Of a stretch of 19,354 nucleotides of DNA, positions 1 to 7,500 are shown one piece after another (the first letter of the stretch is position 1; every line of letters starts with the position of its first letter). This DNA comes from CAMCXT01 sp046302715 (GTDB lineage: Bacteria; Bacteroidota; Bacteroidia; M30B66). The stretch is from contig JBKCHQ010000012.1 of the NCBI GenBank assembly GCA_046302715.1, positions 1-19,354 of the forward strand, given 5' to 3'. The position numbers were made by a program, and so were the translations under genes. The notes under the pieces are model-generated. The model ran no database searches, was not told the origin of the DNA, and was given only the letters and a program-made list of their open reading frames with translations.

Positions 1-590
1 GACAGGATAATGTCCTTTTCTTTTACAATACGACGCAAGTTAATTAAGGCGTAACGCATTCTACCCAGCGCAGTATTTATGCTCACATTAGTAAATTCTG
101 CAATCTCTTGAAAGCTCATATCGGCGTAGTGGCGCAAAATAAGTACCTCTTGCTGCTCGGCAGGTAATTCCTTAATCAGCCGCTTCACATCGTTTAATAT
201 CTGATCTTTTACGATGCGCTCTTCTACGTTTTCGTCGCCATCTTTAATGGTACGAAAAACATCATATTCTTCATCATCTTTAGTATTGGCCTGCACCTGA
301 GGCATCCGCTTGGCCTTTCTAAAATGATCGATGCTTAAGTTGTGCGCAATACGCATTACCCAGGGCAAAAATTTGCCCTCTTCGTTGTACGACCCCGATT
401 TTAGGGTATGAATCACCTTTACAAAAACATCCTGAAAAATGTCTTCGGCCAAAGCACTGTCTTTAACCAACAAACGGATGTAAGAGAAAACCTTGCGCTT
501 ATGACGGCGAATTAACACCTCTAACGCTTGTTCATCCCCTTGTACATAATTGTGGACCAATGCCTGATCCTGCAGTTGTGAAGAAAACAT
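1..590 (-). CDS. ECF-type RNA polymerase sigma factor (3' end cut by window edge)
   Basis: Reading the minus strand from an ATG at 590 gives 196 open codons with no stop before the left edge. The product directs RNA polymerase to a subset of promoters. Sigma region 2 is seen at about residues 10-95: a helix beginning ALEVLIRRHKRKVFSYIR, the acidic AEDIFQDVF core-binding motif and the FLPWVMRIAHNLSIDHFRK segment expected to contact the -10 DNA. A charged linker follows. Region 4 is a helix-turn-helix near the end: LPAEQQEVLILRHYADMSF followed by EIAEFTNVSINTALGRMRYAL. This sequence type is, from memory, a widely conserved Bacteroidota ECF factor of about 195-200 residues, so only a few C-terminal residues are probably missing. 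No anti-sigma gene is visible, but its usual place would be beyond the edge. The gene is divergent from uvrA. Family call is sure; target genes are unknown. Confidence 0.95.
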   Translation of the reverse strand, partial: MFSSQLQDQALVHNYVQGDEQALEVLIRRHKRKVFSYIRLLVKDSALAEDIFQDVFVKVIHTLKSGSYNEEGKFLPWVMRIAHNLSIDHFRKAKRMPQVQANTKDDEEYDVFRTIKDGDENVEERIVKDQILNDVKRLIKELPAEQQEVLILRHYADMSFQEIAEFTNVSINTALGRMRYALINLRRIVKEKDIIL

Positions 591-600
591 ATGACCTCCT
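591..600 (-). promoter_or_regulatory. Shine-Dalgarno sequence of the sigma factor gene
   Basis: On the minus strand AGGAGG (complement of 595-600) lies four bases before the ATG at 590. This fixes the start of the sigma factor. It is notable because the other genes in the window lack a recognisable Shine-Dalgarno motif, as is usual in Bacteroidota. The spacing is slightly short. Confidence 0.7.
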
Positions 601-750
601 TTTTTAAAACGGGTTAATAAAAGTTTTAAAGTGTAGAGGTTTATGCCATGCAGTTTTGTTAAATCAATAATCGGAGTTTTATTCCGTTATATCAGTTTGG
701 TATTTTCAAAGTAAAAACATTATTTTTAAAAAAGCAAGTGGTTTAATCAA

Positions 751-758
751 TATTTTTG
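751..758 (+). promoter_or_regulatory. Possible -7 promoter element for uvrA
   Basis: TATTTTTG matches the Bacteroidota -7 consensus TAnnTTTG at all fixed positions. No clear TTTG lies about 19 bases upstream, and the area is very AT-rich, so chance is possible. If functional, transcription would begin near 762-766, after the TTG at 756, and would favour the GTG at 780 as the uvrA start. Confidence 0.3.
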
Positions 759-3602
759 AAAAAACATACAAGAGCTTTTGTGGATACGGTAAACAGCGAT
801 TTTCTGGAGCATATAAAAATTAAAGGCGCACGGGTGCATAACCTTAAAAACGTTAATGTAACGCTACCGCGCAATAAACTTATCGTTATAACTGGTCTTT
901 CTGGCTCAGGCAAATCTTCGCTTGCCTTCGATACTTTATTTGCCGAAGGGCAAAGAAGATACGTAGAATCGCTTAGTTCTTACGCACGTCAGTTTTTAGG
1001 TAGAATTAACAAGCCCGAAGTCGATTCAATTGAAGGCATTTCGCCGGCAGTAGCCATAGAACAAAAGGTAAATTCTACCAATCCACGCTCAACAGTTGGC
1101 ACATCCACCGAAATTTATGATTACCTTAAATTGCTGTTTGCACGAATTGGTAAAACCATTTCACCCGTTTCGGGCATAGAGGTAAAACGCCATACTCCGG
1201 GCGATGTGGTTGATTTTTTAAACTCCTTTGAAAAAGGCAGTCGCGCAACTATTTACGCTCCCCTCAATATGAGCAGGTTTAATGGCCAATCCGAAAATTT
1301 TTCGGTGTTACGCCAGCAAGGCTTTTCGCGCATGCGCTTGAACGGCGAGCTAAAGCGCATAGAAGATTGGGAAAATACACCGTTAACAGAAAAGGCTCAG
1401 CCTGAGCTTCTTATCGACCGCCTTGTTGTTGATGCCTTAAACGATGAGAACAACAGCCGCATGGCCGATTCTATACAGATTGCGTTTTATGAAGGTGCTG
1501 AAACCTGCATTGTGGAAGTGCTTAAAGAAGACGGTACCATTATCCGCAATAGCTTTTCGGCTCGTTTTGAGGCCGATGGAATGATCTTCGAAGATCCTTC
1601 GGTTCATTTGTTCAGCTTCAACAATCCTTTTGGTGCCTGCAAGACATGCGAGGGATTTGGCTCTGTAATCGGTATTGACGAAGATCTGGTTGTGCCCGAC
1701 AAAAGTCTTTCGGTGTATGAGGGTTGCGTGGCGCCATGGAAGGGCGAGAAAATGGGCGAGTGGAAAGAGCATTTTATAAAACATGCGATGAAGGTAGATT
1801 TCCCCATCCATCGTCCCTATTATGATTTAAGCGACGAACATAAGCGTATGCTTTGGGAGGGAACACGCCATGCCTCTGGAATTGATGCTTTTTTTAAGCA
1901 TGTAGAGGAGCAAACCTATAAAATACAATACCGAGTAATGCTTTCTCGCTACCGAGGTAAAACGGTTTGTCCTGATTGCCGGGGAACTCGTTTGCGTAAG
2001 GATGCCACTTATGTGCAGGTGGGGGGAAAGAATATTGCCGAGCTGGTGCTGATGCCCGTAGGAAGGTGCCGCAAATTTTTTGAAAATCTTGATTTAAACG
2101 AGCACGAAAAAGCTGTTTCACGAAGAATCCTTATCGAAATTAATGCCCGACTGGGCTTTTTATGTGATGTAGGTTTGGAATACCTTACGCTTAACCGATT
2201 GTCGTCAACTTTATCGGGTGGCGAAAGTCAGCGGATAAATTTGGCTACTTCACTCGGTTCAAGCCTTGAAGGATCACTATATGTATTGGATGAACCCAGC
2301 ATTGGCCTACACTCGCGCGATACCGAACGCCTCATTGGCATTTTAAAGAATCTGCGCGACCTTGGCAACACCGTTATTGTAGTGGAGCACGACGAAGACA
2401 TTATGAAATCTGCCGACTACATTGTCGATATGGGGCCCGAGGCCGGTGCTCTTGGTGGCGAAGTGGTGTTTGAAGGACCTTATAAAACCCTGCTTTCAAA
2501 GGCAAAAACATTAACGGCCGATTATCTTTCTCTCCGCAAAACGGTATTTCCTCCGGCAAAGCCCCGCAAATGGAATCAATCCATAAACATAAAAGGGGCA
2601 CGACACAACAATTTAAAAGGAATTGATGTGGAGTTTCCGCTCAATATACTCACGGTGGTTTGTGGAGTTAGCGGTTCGGGCAAAAGTTCGCTGGTAAACA
2701 AAATATTATACCCCGCAATAAAGAAGCAACTCGAAGGTTACAGCGAGCAAACCGGAAATTTTGACCGTCTCGAAGGGGCTTTTAAGGAAATTAAAGTAGC
2801 CGAATATATCGATCAAAATCCGATTGGGCGCTCTTCGCGTAGTAATCCTGTTACTTATATCAAGGCATACGACGATATTCGGGCCTTGTTTGCATCATTA
2901 CCGCTTGCACGCCAGCGCAACCTTAAACCATCTGCTTTTTCGTTTAACGTAGAAGGCGGCCGTTGCGAAGAATGCGAAGGCGAGGGGTATGTATTGGTAT
3001 CGATGCAATTTATGGCCGATCTCAAACTCGAATGCGACGTTTGTAAGGGCAAGCGTTTTAAAGACGAAATACTCGAGCTGGAATTTAGCGGCAAATCAAT
3101 TTATGAAGTCTTAAAACTTACCGTGGACGAGGCCATTGATTTTTTTGCAAGCGGATCGGATACCGCTTCTCGTAAAATAGCGCAGAAGCTTCAACCTTTG
3201 GCCGATGTGGGTCTTGGCTATGTTCAATTGGGCCAATCTTCCTCAACTTTATCGGGAGGCGAAGCGCAGCGAATAAAGCTGGCGTCCTTTCTTGCTAAAG
3301 GAGGTGCGCAGGAGCACACCTTGTTTGTATTTGATGAGCCTACCACGGGCTTACATTTCCATGACATAGGTAAGCTGATGAAAGCCTTTCAAGCATTAAT
3401 TAGGCTGGGGCATTCACTAGTGGTTATAGAGCACAATCTGGATGTAATTCGATGTGCCGATTATGTAATCGAGCTGGGCCCTGAGGGTGGCGAAAAAGGC
3501 GGCAATCTTGTGTTTCAGGGCACGCCGGATGAACTTGGTAAGGCAACATCATCGTTTACGGGTCAGTATCTCAAAGAAAAACTGGTGCGACAAACCAGTT
3601 AA
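756..3602 (+). CDS. uvrA: UvrABC excision repair complex subunit UvrA
   Basis: UvrA is the DNA-damage sensor of nucleotide excision repair. It dimerises, uses ATP, loads UvrB at lesions and acts in the cytoplasm. The 948-residue length matches the family (about 940). Two ABC ATPase halves are visible: Walker A GLSGSGKS at residues 47-54 and GVSGSGKS at 637-644, signatures LSGGESQR at 486-493 and LSGGEAQR at 832-839, and Walker B ending LDEP near 511-514 and FDEP near 859-862. Cysteine pairs occur at C295/C298 (GACKTCEGFG), C405/C408 (CPDCRGTR) and in the C-terminal zinc finger (CEECEGEG, then CDVCKGKR). The outer CxxC pair of the E. coli-type first zinc finger is absent. The start is uncertain: TTG at 756 overlaps a perfect -7-like TATTTTTG (751-758), so GTG at 780 is a good alternative; conserved family sequence begins only around residue 18. 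It is divergent from the sigma factor gene and seems monocistronic. Confidence 0.97.
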   Translation: MKKHTRAFVDTVNSDFLEHIKIKGARVHNLKNVNVTLPRNKLIVITGLSGSGKSSLAFDTLFAEGQRRYVESLSSYARQFLGRINKPEVDSIEGISPAVAIEQKVNSTNPRSTVGTSTEIYDYLKLLFARIGKTISPVSGIEVKRHTPGDVVDFLNSFEKGSRATIYAPLNMSRFNGQSENFSVLRQQGFSRMRLNGELKRIEDWENTPLTEKAQPELLIDRLVVDALNDENNSRMADSIQIAFYEGAETCIVEVLKEDGTIIRNSFSARFEADGMIFEDPSVHLFSFNNPFGACKTCEGFGSVIGIDEDLVVPDKSLSVYEGCVAPWKGEKMGEWKEHFIKHAMKVDFPIHRPYYDLSDEHKRMLWEGTRHASGIDAFFKHVEEQTYKIQYRVMLSRYRGKTVCPDCRGTRLRKDATYVQVGGKNIAELVLMPVGRCRKFFENLDLNEHEKAVSRRILIEINARLGFLCDVGLEYLTLNRLSSTLSGGESQRINLATSLGSSLEGSLYVLDEPSIGLHSRDTERLIGILKNLRDLGNTVIVVEHDEDIMKSADYIVDMGPEAGALGGEVVFEGPYKTLLSKAKTLTADYLSLRKTVFPPAKPRKWNQSINIKGARHNNLKGIDVEFPLNILTVVCGVSGSGKSSLVNKILYPAIKKQLEGYSEQTGNFDRLEGAFKEIKVAEYIDQNPIGRSSRSNPVTYIKAYDDIRALFASLPLARQRNLKPSAFSFNVEGGRCEECEGEGYVLVSMQFMADLKLECDVCKGKRFKDEILELEFSGKSIYEVLKLTVDEAIDFFASGSDTASRKIAQKLQPLADVGLGYVQLGQSSSTLSGGEAQRIKLASFLAKGGAQEHTLFVFDEPTTGLHFHDIGKLMKAFQALIRLGHSLVVIEHNLDVIRCADYVIELGPEGGEKGGNLVFQGTPDELGKATSSFTGQYLKEKLVRQTS

Positions 3603-3614
3603 GCGTAGTATTTA

Positions 3615-3650
3615 GCCACTTATAAAGTCGCATCAGCCATTTATAGATTG
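3615..3650 (+). repeat. Two direct repeats with 21-bp phasing (possible LytTR-type operator)
   Basis: Two related units begin GCCACTTATAAAG at 3615 and GCCATTTATAGA at 3636, exactly 21 bp apart, so both face the same side of the helix. Three more units of the same type lie at 4403-4459. The size, spacing and form resemble paired sites of LytTR-family response regulators, whose known consensus is close to TACCGTTTAT. The regulator identity is an inference. Confidence 0.6.
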
Positions 3651-3675
3651 TGCGATGCAAGTGTTAAGGCGTTTG

Positions 3676-3685
3676 CACATTTTTG
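3676..3685 (+). promoter_or_regulatory. Possible -7 promoter element for the small barrel gene
   Basis: CACATTTTTG contains CATTTTTG (3678-3685), which matches TAnnTTTG except for the first base. It begins 40 bp after the start of the second phased repeat; the matching element before the next gene lies 41 bp after the last repeat there. No good -33 TTTG is seen, which fits an activator-dependent promoter. It implies a transcript start near 3690 and a translation start downstream of that. Confidence 0.4.
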
Positions 3686-3858
3686 CCATAAATATTCAAA
3701 CCATGATTAACCGCAAGAATGTCTCAGGTCATAAAAAACGCTTAGATTCTCAGCATGATCCTTTGATTGAATTGGACGAAAATCACTTCATTAATTTTTG
3801 CTCCGCTTGGATAAACGCTGTTAGCTCTAATAAGCAAAGTACGAGCAAAAGCACGTTC

Positions 3859-4377
3859 ATGTTTTTTAATACAGGTATAACAGGACTAATCTTGATGCTC
3901 ATGTTAGCGCATTTGTGCGCCACAGCGCAAAATCGGCTTAATGTAGCCCTGGAACTTTCGCTCTACAATGAGGGGTATGCGGCACACCCGGTTTCGCTTG
4001 TGGGGGAGTTGCAGTTTGGGAAAAAGAAACGGATGTTTTTCCGAACAGGGATAAATGCCAATAATCGAAATGTACTATCTATGGGTGTTCCGCTTGCCTT
4101 TGGCTTTTATACGCATCCTACCTCAAAAAACCATTTTGAGATGGGATTGGGCACAGCTCTGCTAATAGACGAGCAGCAGCCACCCTATAATGCCGATAAA
4201 AAATGGAATGTCGGCCCCAACGGCATTATGATACCCCTCGCTTACCGTCGCGAGCTGCCCTTGGGTTGGTATCTGCGGTTTGGGCTCACACCTTTTTTGT
4301 CGTTCGATTCCTCAATTGTGCCATCCTTTGCCGTAGGCTACCGTGTGGGTTCTGCAAAAAAGAACGCTAATCCATAA
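3859..4377 (+). CDS. Small exported outer-membrane beta-barrel-like protein, unknown function
   Basis: The 172-residue product from ATG 3859 begins with a signal peptide: hydrophobic GLILMLMLAHLC, then ATAQN with likely cleavage before Gln24. The rest alternates short amphipathic strands with turns (for example LNVALELSLYNEG, RMFFRTGIN, WYLRFGLTPFLSF, PSFAVGYRVG), as in small Bacteroidota barrels of about eight strands. No catalytic motif is seen. The frame is open back to an ATG at 3655, but that start would place about 68 polar residues before the signal peptide and would lie upstream of the inferred promoter at 3676-3685; an ATG at 3703 has the same N-terminal problem. Phased repeats at 3615-3650 suggest regulation shared with the next gene. 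Export is well supported; function is unknown. Confidence 0.75.
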   Translation: MFFNTGITGLILMLMLAHLCATAQNRLNVALELSLYNEGYAAHPVSLVGELQFGKKKRMFFRTGINANNRNVLSMGVPLAFGFYTHPTSKNHFEMGLGTALLIDEQQPPYNADKKWNVGPNGIMIPLAYRRELPLGWYLRFGLTPFLSFDSSIVPSFAVGYRVGSAKKNANP

Positions 4378-4402
4378 TGTAACCATTGTAAAATGCGCCT
4401 CA

Positions 4403-4459
4403 GCCACTTAAGACGAAAATTCTACCACTTATAAACTCATTACGGCCAATTATAAAGTC
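4403..4459 (+). repeat. Three direct repeats with 21-bp phasing (possible LytTR-type operator)
   Basis: Units begin GCCACTTAAGACG at 4403, ACCACTTATAAACTC at 4424 and GCCAATTATAAAGTC at 4445. Each is 21 bp after the previous one, and all match the pair at 3615 and 3636. The shared form is about RCCAnTTATAAAnTC. The array lies immediately upstream of the promoter-like element of the lipoprotein gene, where an activator would sit. Confidence 0.65.
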
Positions 4460-4485
4460 ACCCTGATAATGTGTTTTTGAATGAA

Positions 4486-4493
4486 CACATTTG
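4486..4493 (+). promoter_or_regulatory. Possible -7 promoter element for the beta-helix lipoprotein gene
   Basis: CACATTTG matches TAnnTTTG except for the first base. It starts 41 bp after the start of the last phased repeat, nearly the same as the 40 bp at 3676. The -33 position reads CTGA, a poor match to TTTG, as expected if an activator bound at the repeats compensates. Confidence 0.4.
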
Positions 4494-4517
4494 TACCTCA
4501 CAAATTATTGTAAACTT

Positions 4518-5729
4518 ATGGCATCAAGTTCAATTTTCGAATTTAAAAGTAAGGCAATAGCAGCCTTGGTATTATTCTCAGTTTTATCAGGCGCATGTCG
4601 ACGTGATGAAGAAGACCCCACTCTGTCCTGCACCGAAATTAGCGCACCAACCACTTGGGCCGACCGCGGCGATGGAATTGATTACATTTTGGATTGCGAT
4701 CTTGTGGTATCGGCAAAACTTACCATAGCACCGGGAGTGGTTATCCAATGTAATAACAATGCCTCCATCACCATAGAAAACAACGGAGCACTTGTAGCAG
4801 TGGGCAGCTCGGCCGCTCCCATTATATTTCAAGGCGAATCATCATTGGCAGGTGTATGGCAGGGCTTGTACATAAAATCAAACAGCCCCGAAAACGAATT
4901 GCGGTATTGCACCATTTCGCACACCGGATCAGGCTCATTTGATGGCGCTGATATAAAAGCCGCAATCCGACTTCGCCAATCATCACTGGTAAAAATTCTG
5001 AATTGCACGATTAATAAAAGCGCGCGCGATGGGATTTATATTGAGGGCTTCGATTCGGATTCGCAAAATCCAATTTCTGTATTTCAATCCAATTCCATTT
5101 CGGAATGCGCCCGCTATCCGCTCAACATTTTAGGGGCAACCGTAGATGTGCTTGATGGCATGTCAAGTACCTATCCCAGTAATACCAACCCCTACATCAA
5201 CATCAGAGGCGGACGCTTGTTTGGAGATCACATATGGAAAAAAACAAGCATTCCGTATCGAGTTGAAGCTATTGTATCTGCCGGGTATTATGGCGATAAT
5301 GGCAATTTAACTTTAAATCCGGGCACGACGCTTAAATTTGTAGGCGATGCAGGCCTTTGCACGGGCGATTATTCAACGGGCTCCTGGATGCGCATTGTGG
5401 GTACCGACGCCGAACGCATCACGCTAACGGGTGAAACGCAGTTGCCCGGTTCTTGGAAAGGCATTGCTTTCCAAAGCACGCAACCACAAAATACCATTCA
5501 GTTTGCCGATATCTCATTTGGAGGGGGCAGTTCCTATACAGGAAACACGGCGCAGAAAGGAAATATCCTCGCGGGTTCCTGGTCGGCAGGTAGCGTTACT
5601 ATTTCAGATGCTACCGTAAGCGGTAGCATTGGATACGGCATTTATGCTACAATGCCATCGCCCGAAATTACCTGGCCTTCATCGGTAGTATTTTCCAACA
5701 ATGCTTCGGGAAATTATTTTCACGAATAA
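4518..5729 (+). CDS. Lipoprotein with probable right-handed parallel beta-helix
   Basis: From ATG 4518 the product is 403 residues. The N terminus is a lipoprotein signal: hydrophobic AIAALVLFSVLSGA before Cys27, with Ser rather than Leu at -3. The acidic run DEED just after CRR resembles the lipoprotein export signals that send Bacteroidota lipoproteins to the outer surface. The body has beta-helix-style repeats: short hydrophobic strands with Asn and Gly turns (LTIAPGVVIQCNNNASITIE, AAPIIFQGES, WQGLYIKSN, LRYCTISHTGSG, VKILNCTINKSARDGIYIEG), and a second similar set near the C terminus (LTLNPGTTLKFVG, WKGIAFQST, IQFADISFGGGSS). Such folds occur in polysaccharide-active enzymes and adhesins, but no active site was identified. 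The frame is also open from a TTG at 4491, which would lie inside the inferred promoter. The gap to the next gene is 71 bp with no visible terminator, so read-through into the giant operon is possible. Confidence 0.85.
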   Translation: MASSSIFEFKSKAIAALVLFSVLSGACRRDEEDPTLSCTEISAPTTWADRGDGIDYILDCDLVVSAKLTIAPGVVIQCNNNASITIENNGALVAVGSSAAPIIFQGESSLAGVWQGLYIKSNSPENELRYCTISHTGSGSFDGADIKAAIRLRQSSLVKILNCTINKSARDGIYIEGFDSDSQNPISVFQSNSISECARYPLNILGATVDVLDGMSSTYPSNTNPYINIRGGRLFGDHIWKKTSIPYRVEAIVSAGYYGDNGNLTLNPGTTLKFVGDAGLCTGDYSTGSWMRIVGTDAERITLTGETQLPGSWKGIAFQSTQPQNTIQFADISFGGGSSYTGNTAQKGNILAGSWSAGSVTISDATVSGSIGYGIYATMPSPEITWPSSVVFSNNASGNYFHE

Positions 5730-5800
5730 TCGTGTATGAATTTGTGAATGAAAATATTATTTAGGTTCAAAAACATCGCCATCATCTGTTAATTTCGAAC

Positions 5801-7495
5801 ATGCGCTACCCAATTTTAATTGTATTCATTTTCCTTTGTTTTTTATCGGTATCTAAAACTAATGCGCAGGATATTGAGCAAATAGGAAAGGGCAAGGCGT
5901 TTCGATTTTCGGGGATGATGAATATTCAAGGAGGGCCTTATATATATTCGGGAGCAGGCGATCCAAGAAACGAGCCCTTTTGGTGGCAACTAACCGGCTC
6001 TCCAACGATTAGTATTTATGGATGGCAAATACCATTTAGTTTTAATTACGGAAGTCGCAGTCGCTCCTTTAATCAGCCGTTTAATCGTTACGGATTAAGT
6101 CCGTATTACAAGTGGTTAACCTTGCATGGAGGTTATCGCAGCATACGAATGAACCCTTATGTGATGAGTGGGGTTCAATTTTTAGGAGCTGGAGTTGAAA
6201 TGAATCCCAAAGGCTTTCGATTTGCTGCATTTTACGGGAGATTTTCAAAACCTATTGCGCAGGACACCAATTCCTCTGTAACCGAAATTCCGGCATACAA
6301 GCGGATGGGATATGGCGCAAAAATAGGGGTCGGCAACCGCCGGTCATATTTAGATATTTCCTTGGTAAAAGTGTACGATGTTTTAGGCTCTACCACCATT
6401 CAAGACACCAACAGCATTAAGCCGCAAGACAATATTGCATTAGGTATAAGCAGCCGTTTGGCGATAACCAAGCGAATTACATTTCACTTCGATGTGGGCG
6501 CCAGCTTGCTCAACAGAGACTTAAACCAAGCCATTATTGATACCGCTCAAAGTATAAATCCATTGCCCGGGTTTTTTCAGCCCAGAGTGGGAATTCAATT
6601 GTTAACGGCCGGGAATGCAGCACTTGCTTACACGCACAAATTTTTTGGATTAAAACTTCAAGTAAAACAGGTCGATCCCGACTATCGTGCGTTGGCAGCC
6701 TTTTACCAACAAAGCGATATACGATCCATAACGGTAGAGCCCTCCATCCGCCTTAAAAAAAATAAGGTTAGACTCAGCGGAAGCATAGGCCGGCAGCAAG
6801 ACAACATAACAGGAAGAAAAGCATTTACCTCAGTTAGAACCATCGGCTCTGCCAATATCGTGCTGCAGCCCACCAAAAGCTATAATCTTAATCTGAATTA
6901 TTCCAATTATGGTCTCGCCCAACAGGCCGGACTTCAGGTAGTTAATGACACCTTCAGAATTGCTCAAAACAACCGTAGTATCAGTCTGGGTCAAAACTAT
7001 ACTAAGTCCGACAAAGTGCGTTCGATTACTTTTTCAATGAATTGCACGTACCAAGAGTTGCAAGACCTAAATCGCTTTGGAACCTATGCCGCGGGCGAAA
7101 ATCAGGTGTGGTTCGTCAATGCAACGATGAACCGGGTGCGATTGCGCGATAATCTTGGCTTTCAAGGCGGGATAAACTTAAGCAATAATAATTTTTCTAC
7201 GGGTTCTTACTTATTGGTGGGGCCTTCATTGGGGGTTTCCAAGCCATTTCTAAAGGATAAGCTTCAAACCAATCTAAACATCAATTATAACAAAGGGTTT
7301 CAGGCAGGTAAATCTTCGGGTTCTACCCTAAACAGCTATGCTAGTTTGGCTTACCAAATCAATAAATCGCATCAGCTCAATCTTACAATAAACGCACTAC
7401 ACAACAGTACGCCTTTTGTTAGTCCTACCAGCGGCACATTTACCGAAATTCGTTTTTTGGCCGGATACACCCTCATTCTACAACCCAAATCCTAA
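5801..7495 (+). CDS. Outer-membrane beta-barrel protein, first gene of the giant-protein operon
   Basis: The 564-residue product has a signal peptide (ILIVFIFLCFLSV, then TNAQD with cleavage likely before Gln23). The whole mature chain is made of alternating amphipathic strands rich in Tyr, Phe, Gly and Asn, with charged or Asn/Ser turns, typical of a large outer-membrane barrel. No TonB plug domain, TonB box or OmpA-like domain is seen. The C terminus (FLAGYTLILQPKS) reads like a last strand followed by a short tail. It ends five bases before the gene for the 2245-residue exported protein, so the two are surely cotranscribed. Known Bacteroidota pairs of a barrel next to a giant surface protein (for example SprF with SprB) suggest by analogy that it exports or anchors the giant, but the sequence is not recognisably SprF/PorP. 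A -7-like TAATTTCG at 5790-5797 is too close to the start to be convincing. Confidence 0.85.
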   Translation: MRYPILIVFIFLCFLSVSKTNAQDIEQIGKGKAFRFSGMMNIQGGPYIYSGAGDPRNEPFWWQLTGSPTISIYGWQIPFSFNYGSRSRSFNQPFNRYGLSPYYKWLTLHGGYRSIRMNPYVMSGVQFLGAGVEMNPKGFRFAAFYGRFSKPIAQDTNSSVTEIPAYKRMGYGAKIGVGNRRSYLDISLVKVYDVLGSTTIQDTNSIKPQDNIALGISSRLAITKRITFHFDVGASLLNRDLNQAIIDTAQSINPLPGFFQPRVGIQLLTAGNAALAYTHKFFGLKLQVKQVDPDYRALAAFYQQSDIRSITVEPSIRLKKNKVRLSGSIGRQQDNITGRKAFTSVRTIGSANIVLQPTKSYNLNLNYSNYGLAQQAGLQVVNDTFRIAQNNRSISLGQNYTKSDKVRSITFSMNCTYQELQDLNRFGTYAAGENQVWFVNATMNRVRLRDNLGFQGGINLSNNNFSTGSYLLVGPSLGVSKPFLKDKLQTNLNINYNKGFQAGKSSGSTLNSYASLAYQINKSHQLNLTINALHNSTPFVSPTSGTFTEIRFLAGYTLILQPKS

Positions 7496-7500
7496 CGCTT

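Noticed and set aside
1437..3094. Several minus-strand ORFs inside uvrA
   Set aside because: They lie fully within a strongly conserved gene and show no domain, signal peptide or start context.
3655..3858. Upstream extension of the small barrel gene to ATG 3655 or 3703
   Set aside because: It would put 50-70 polar residues before a clear signal peptide, and 3655 lies upstream of the inferred promoter. The start at 3859 fits better.
5790..5797. TAATTTCG as -7 element of the barrel/giant operon
   Set aside because: It ends three bases before the ATG, would give a leaderless transcript, and has no -33 partner.
5801..7495. SusC/TonB-dependent receptor for the 564-aa barrel
   Set aside because: No plug domain, TonB box or neighbouring SusD-like gene; the length is too short.
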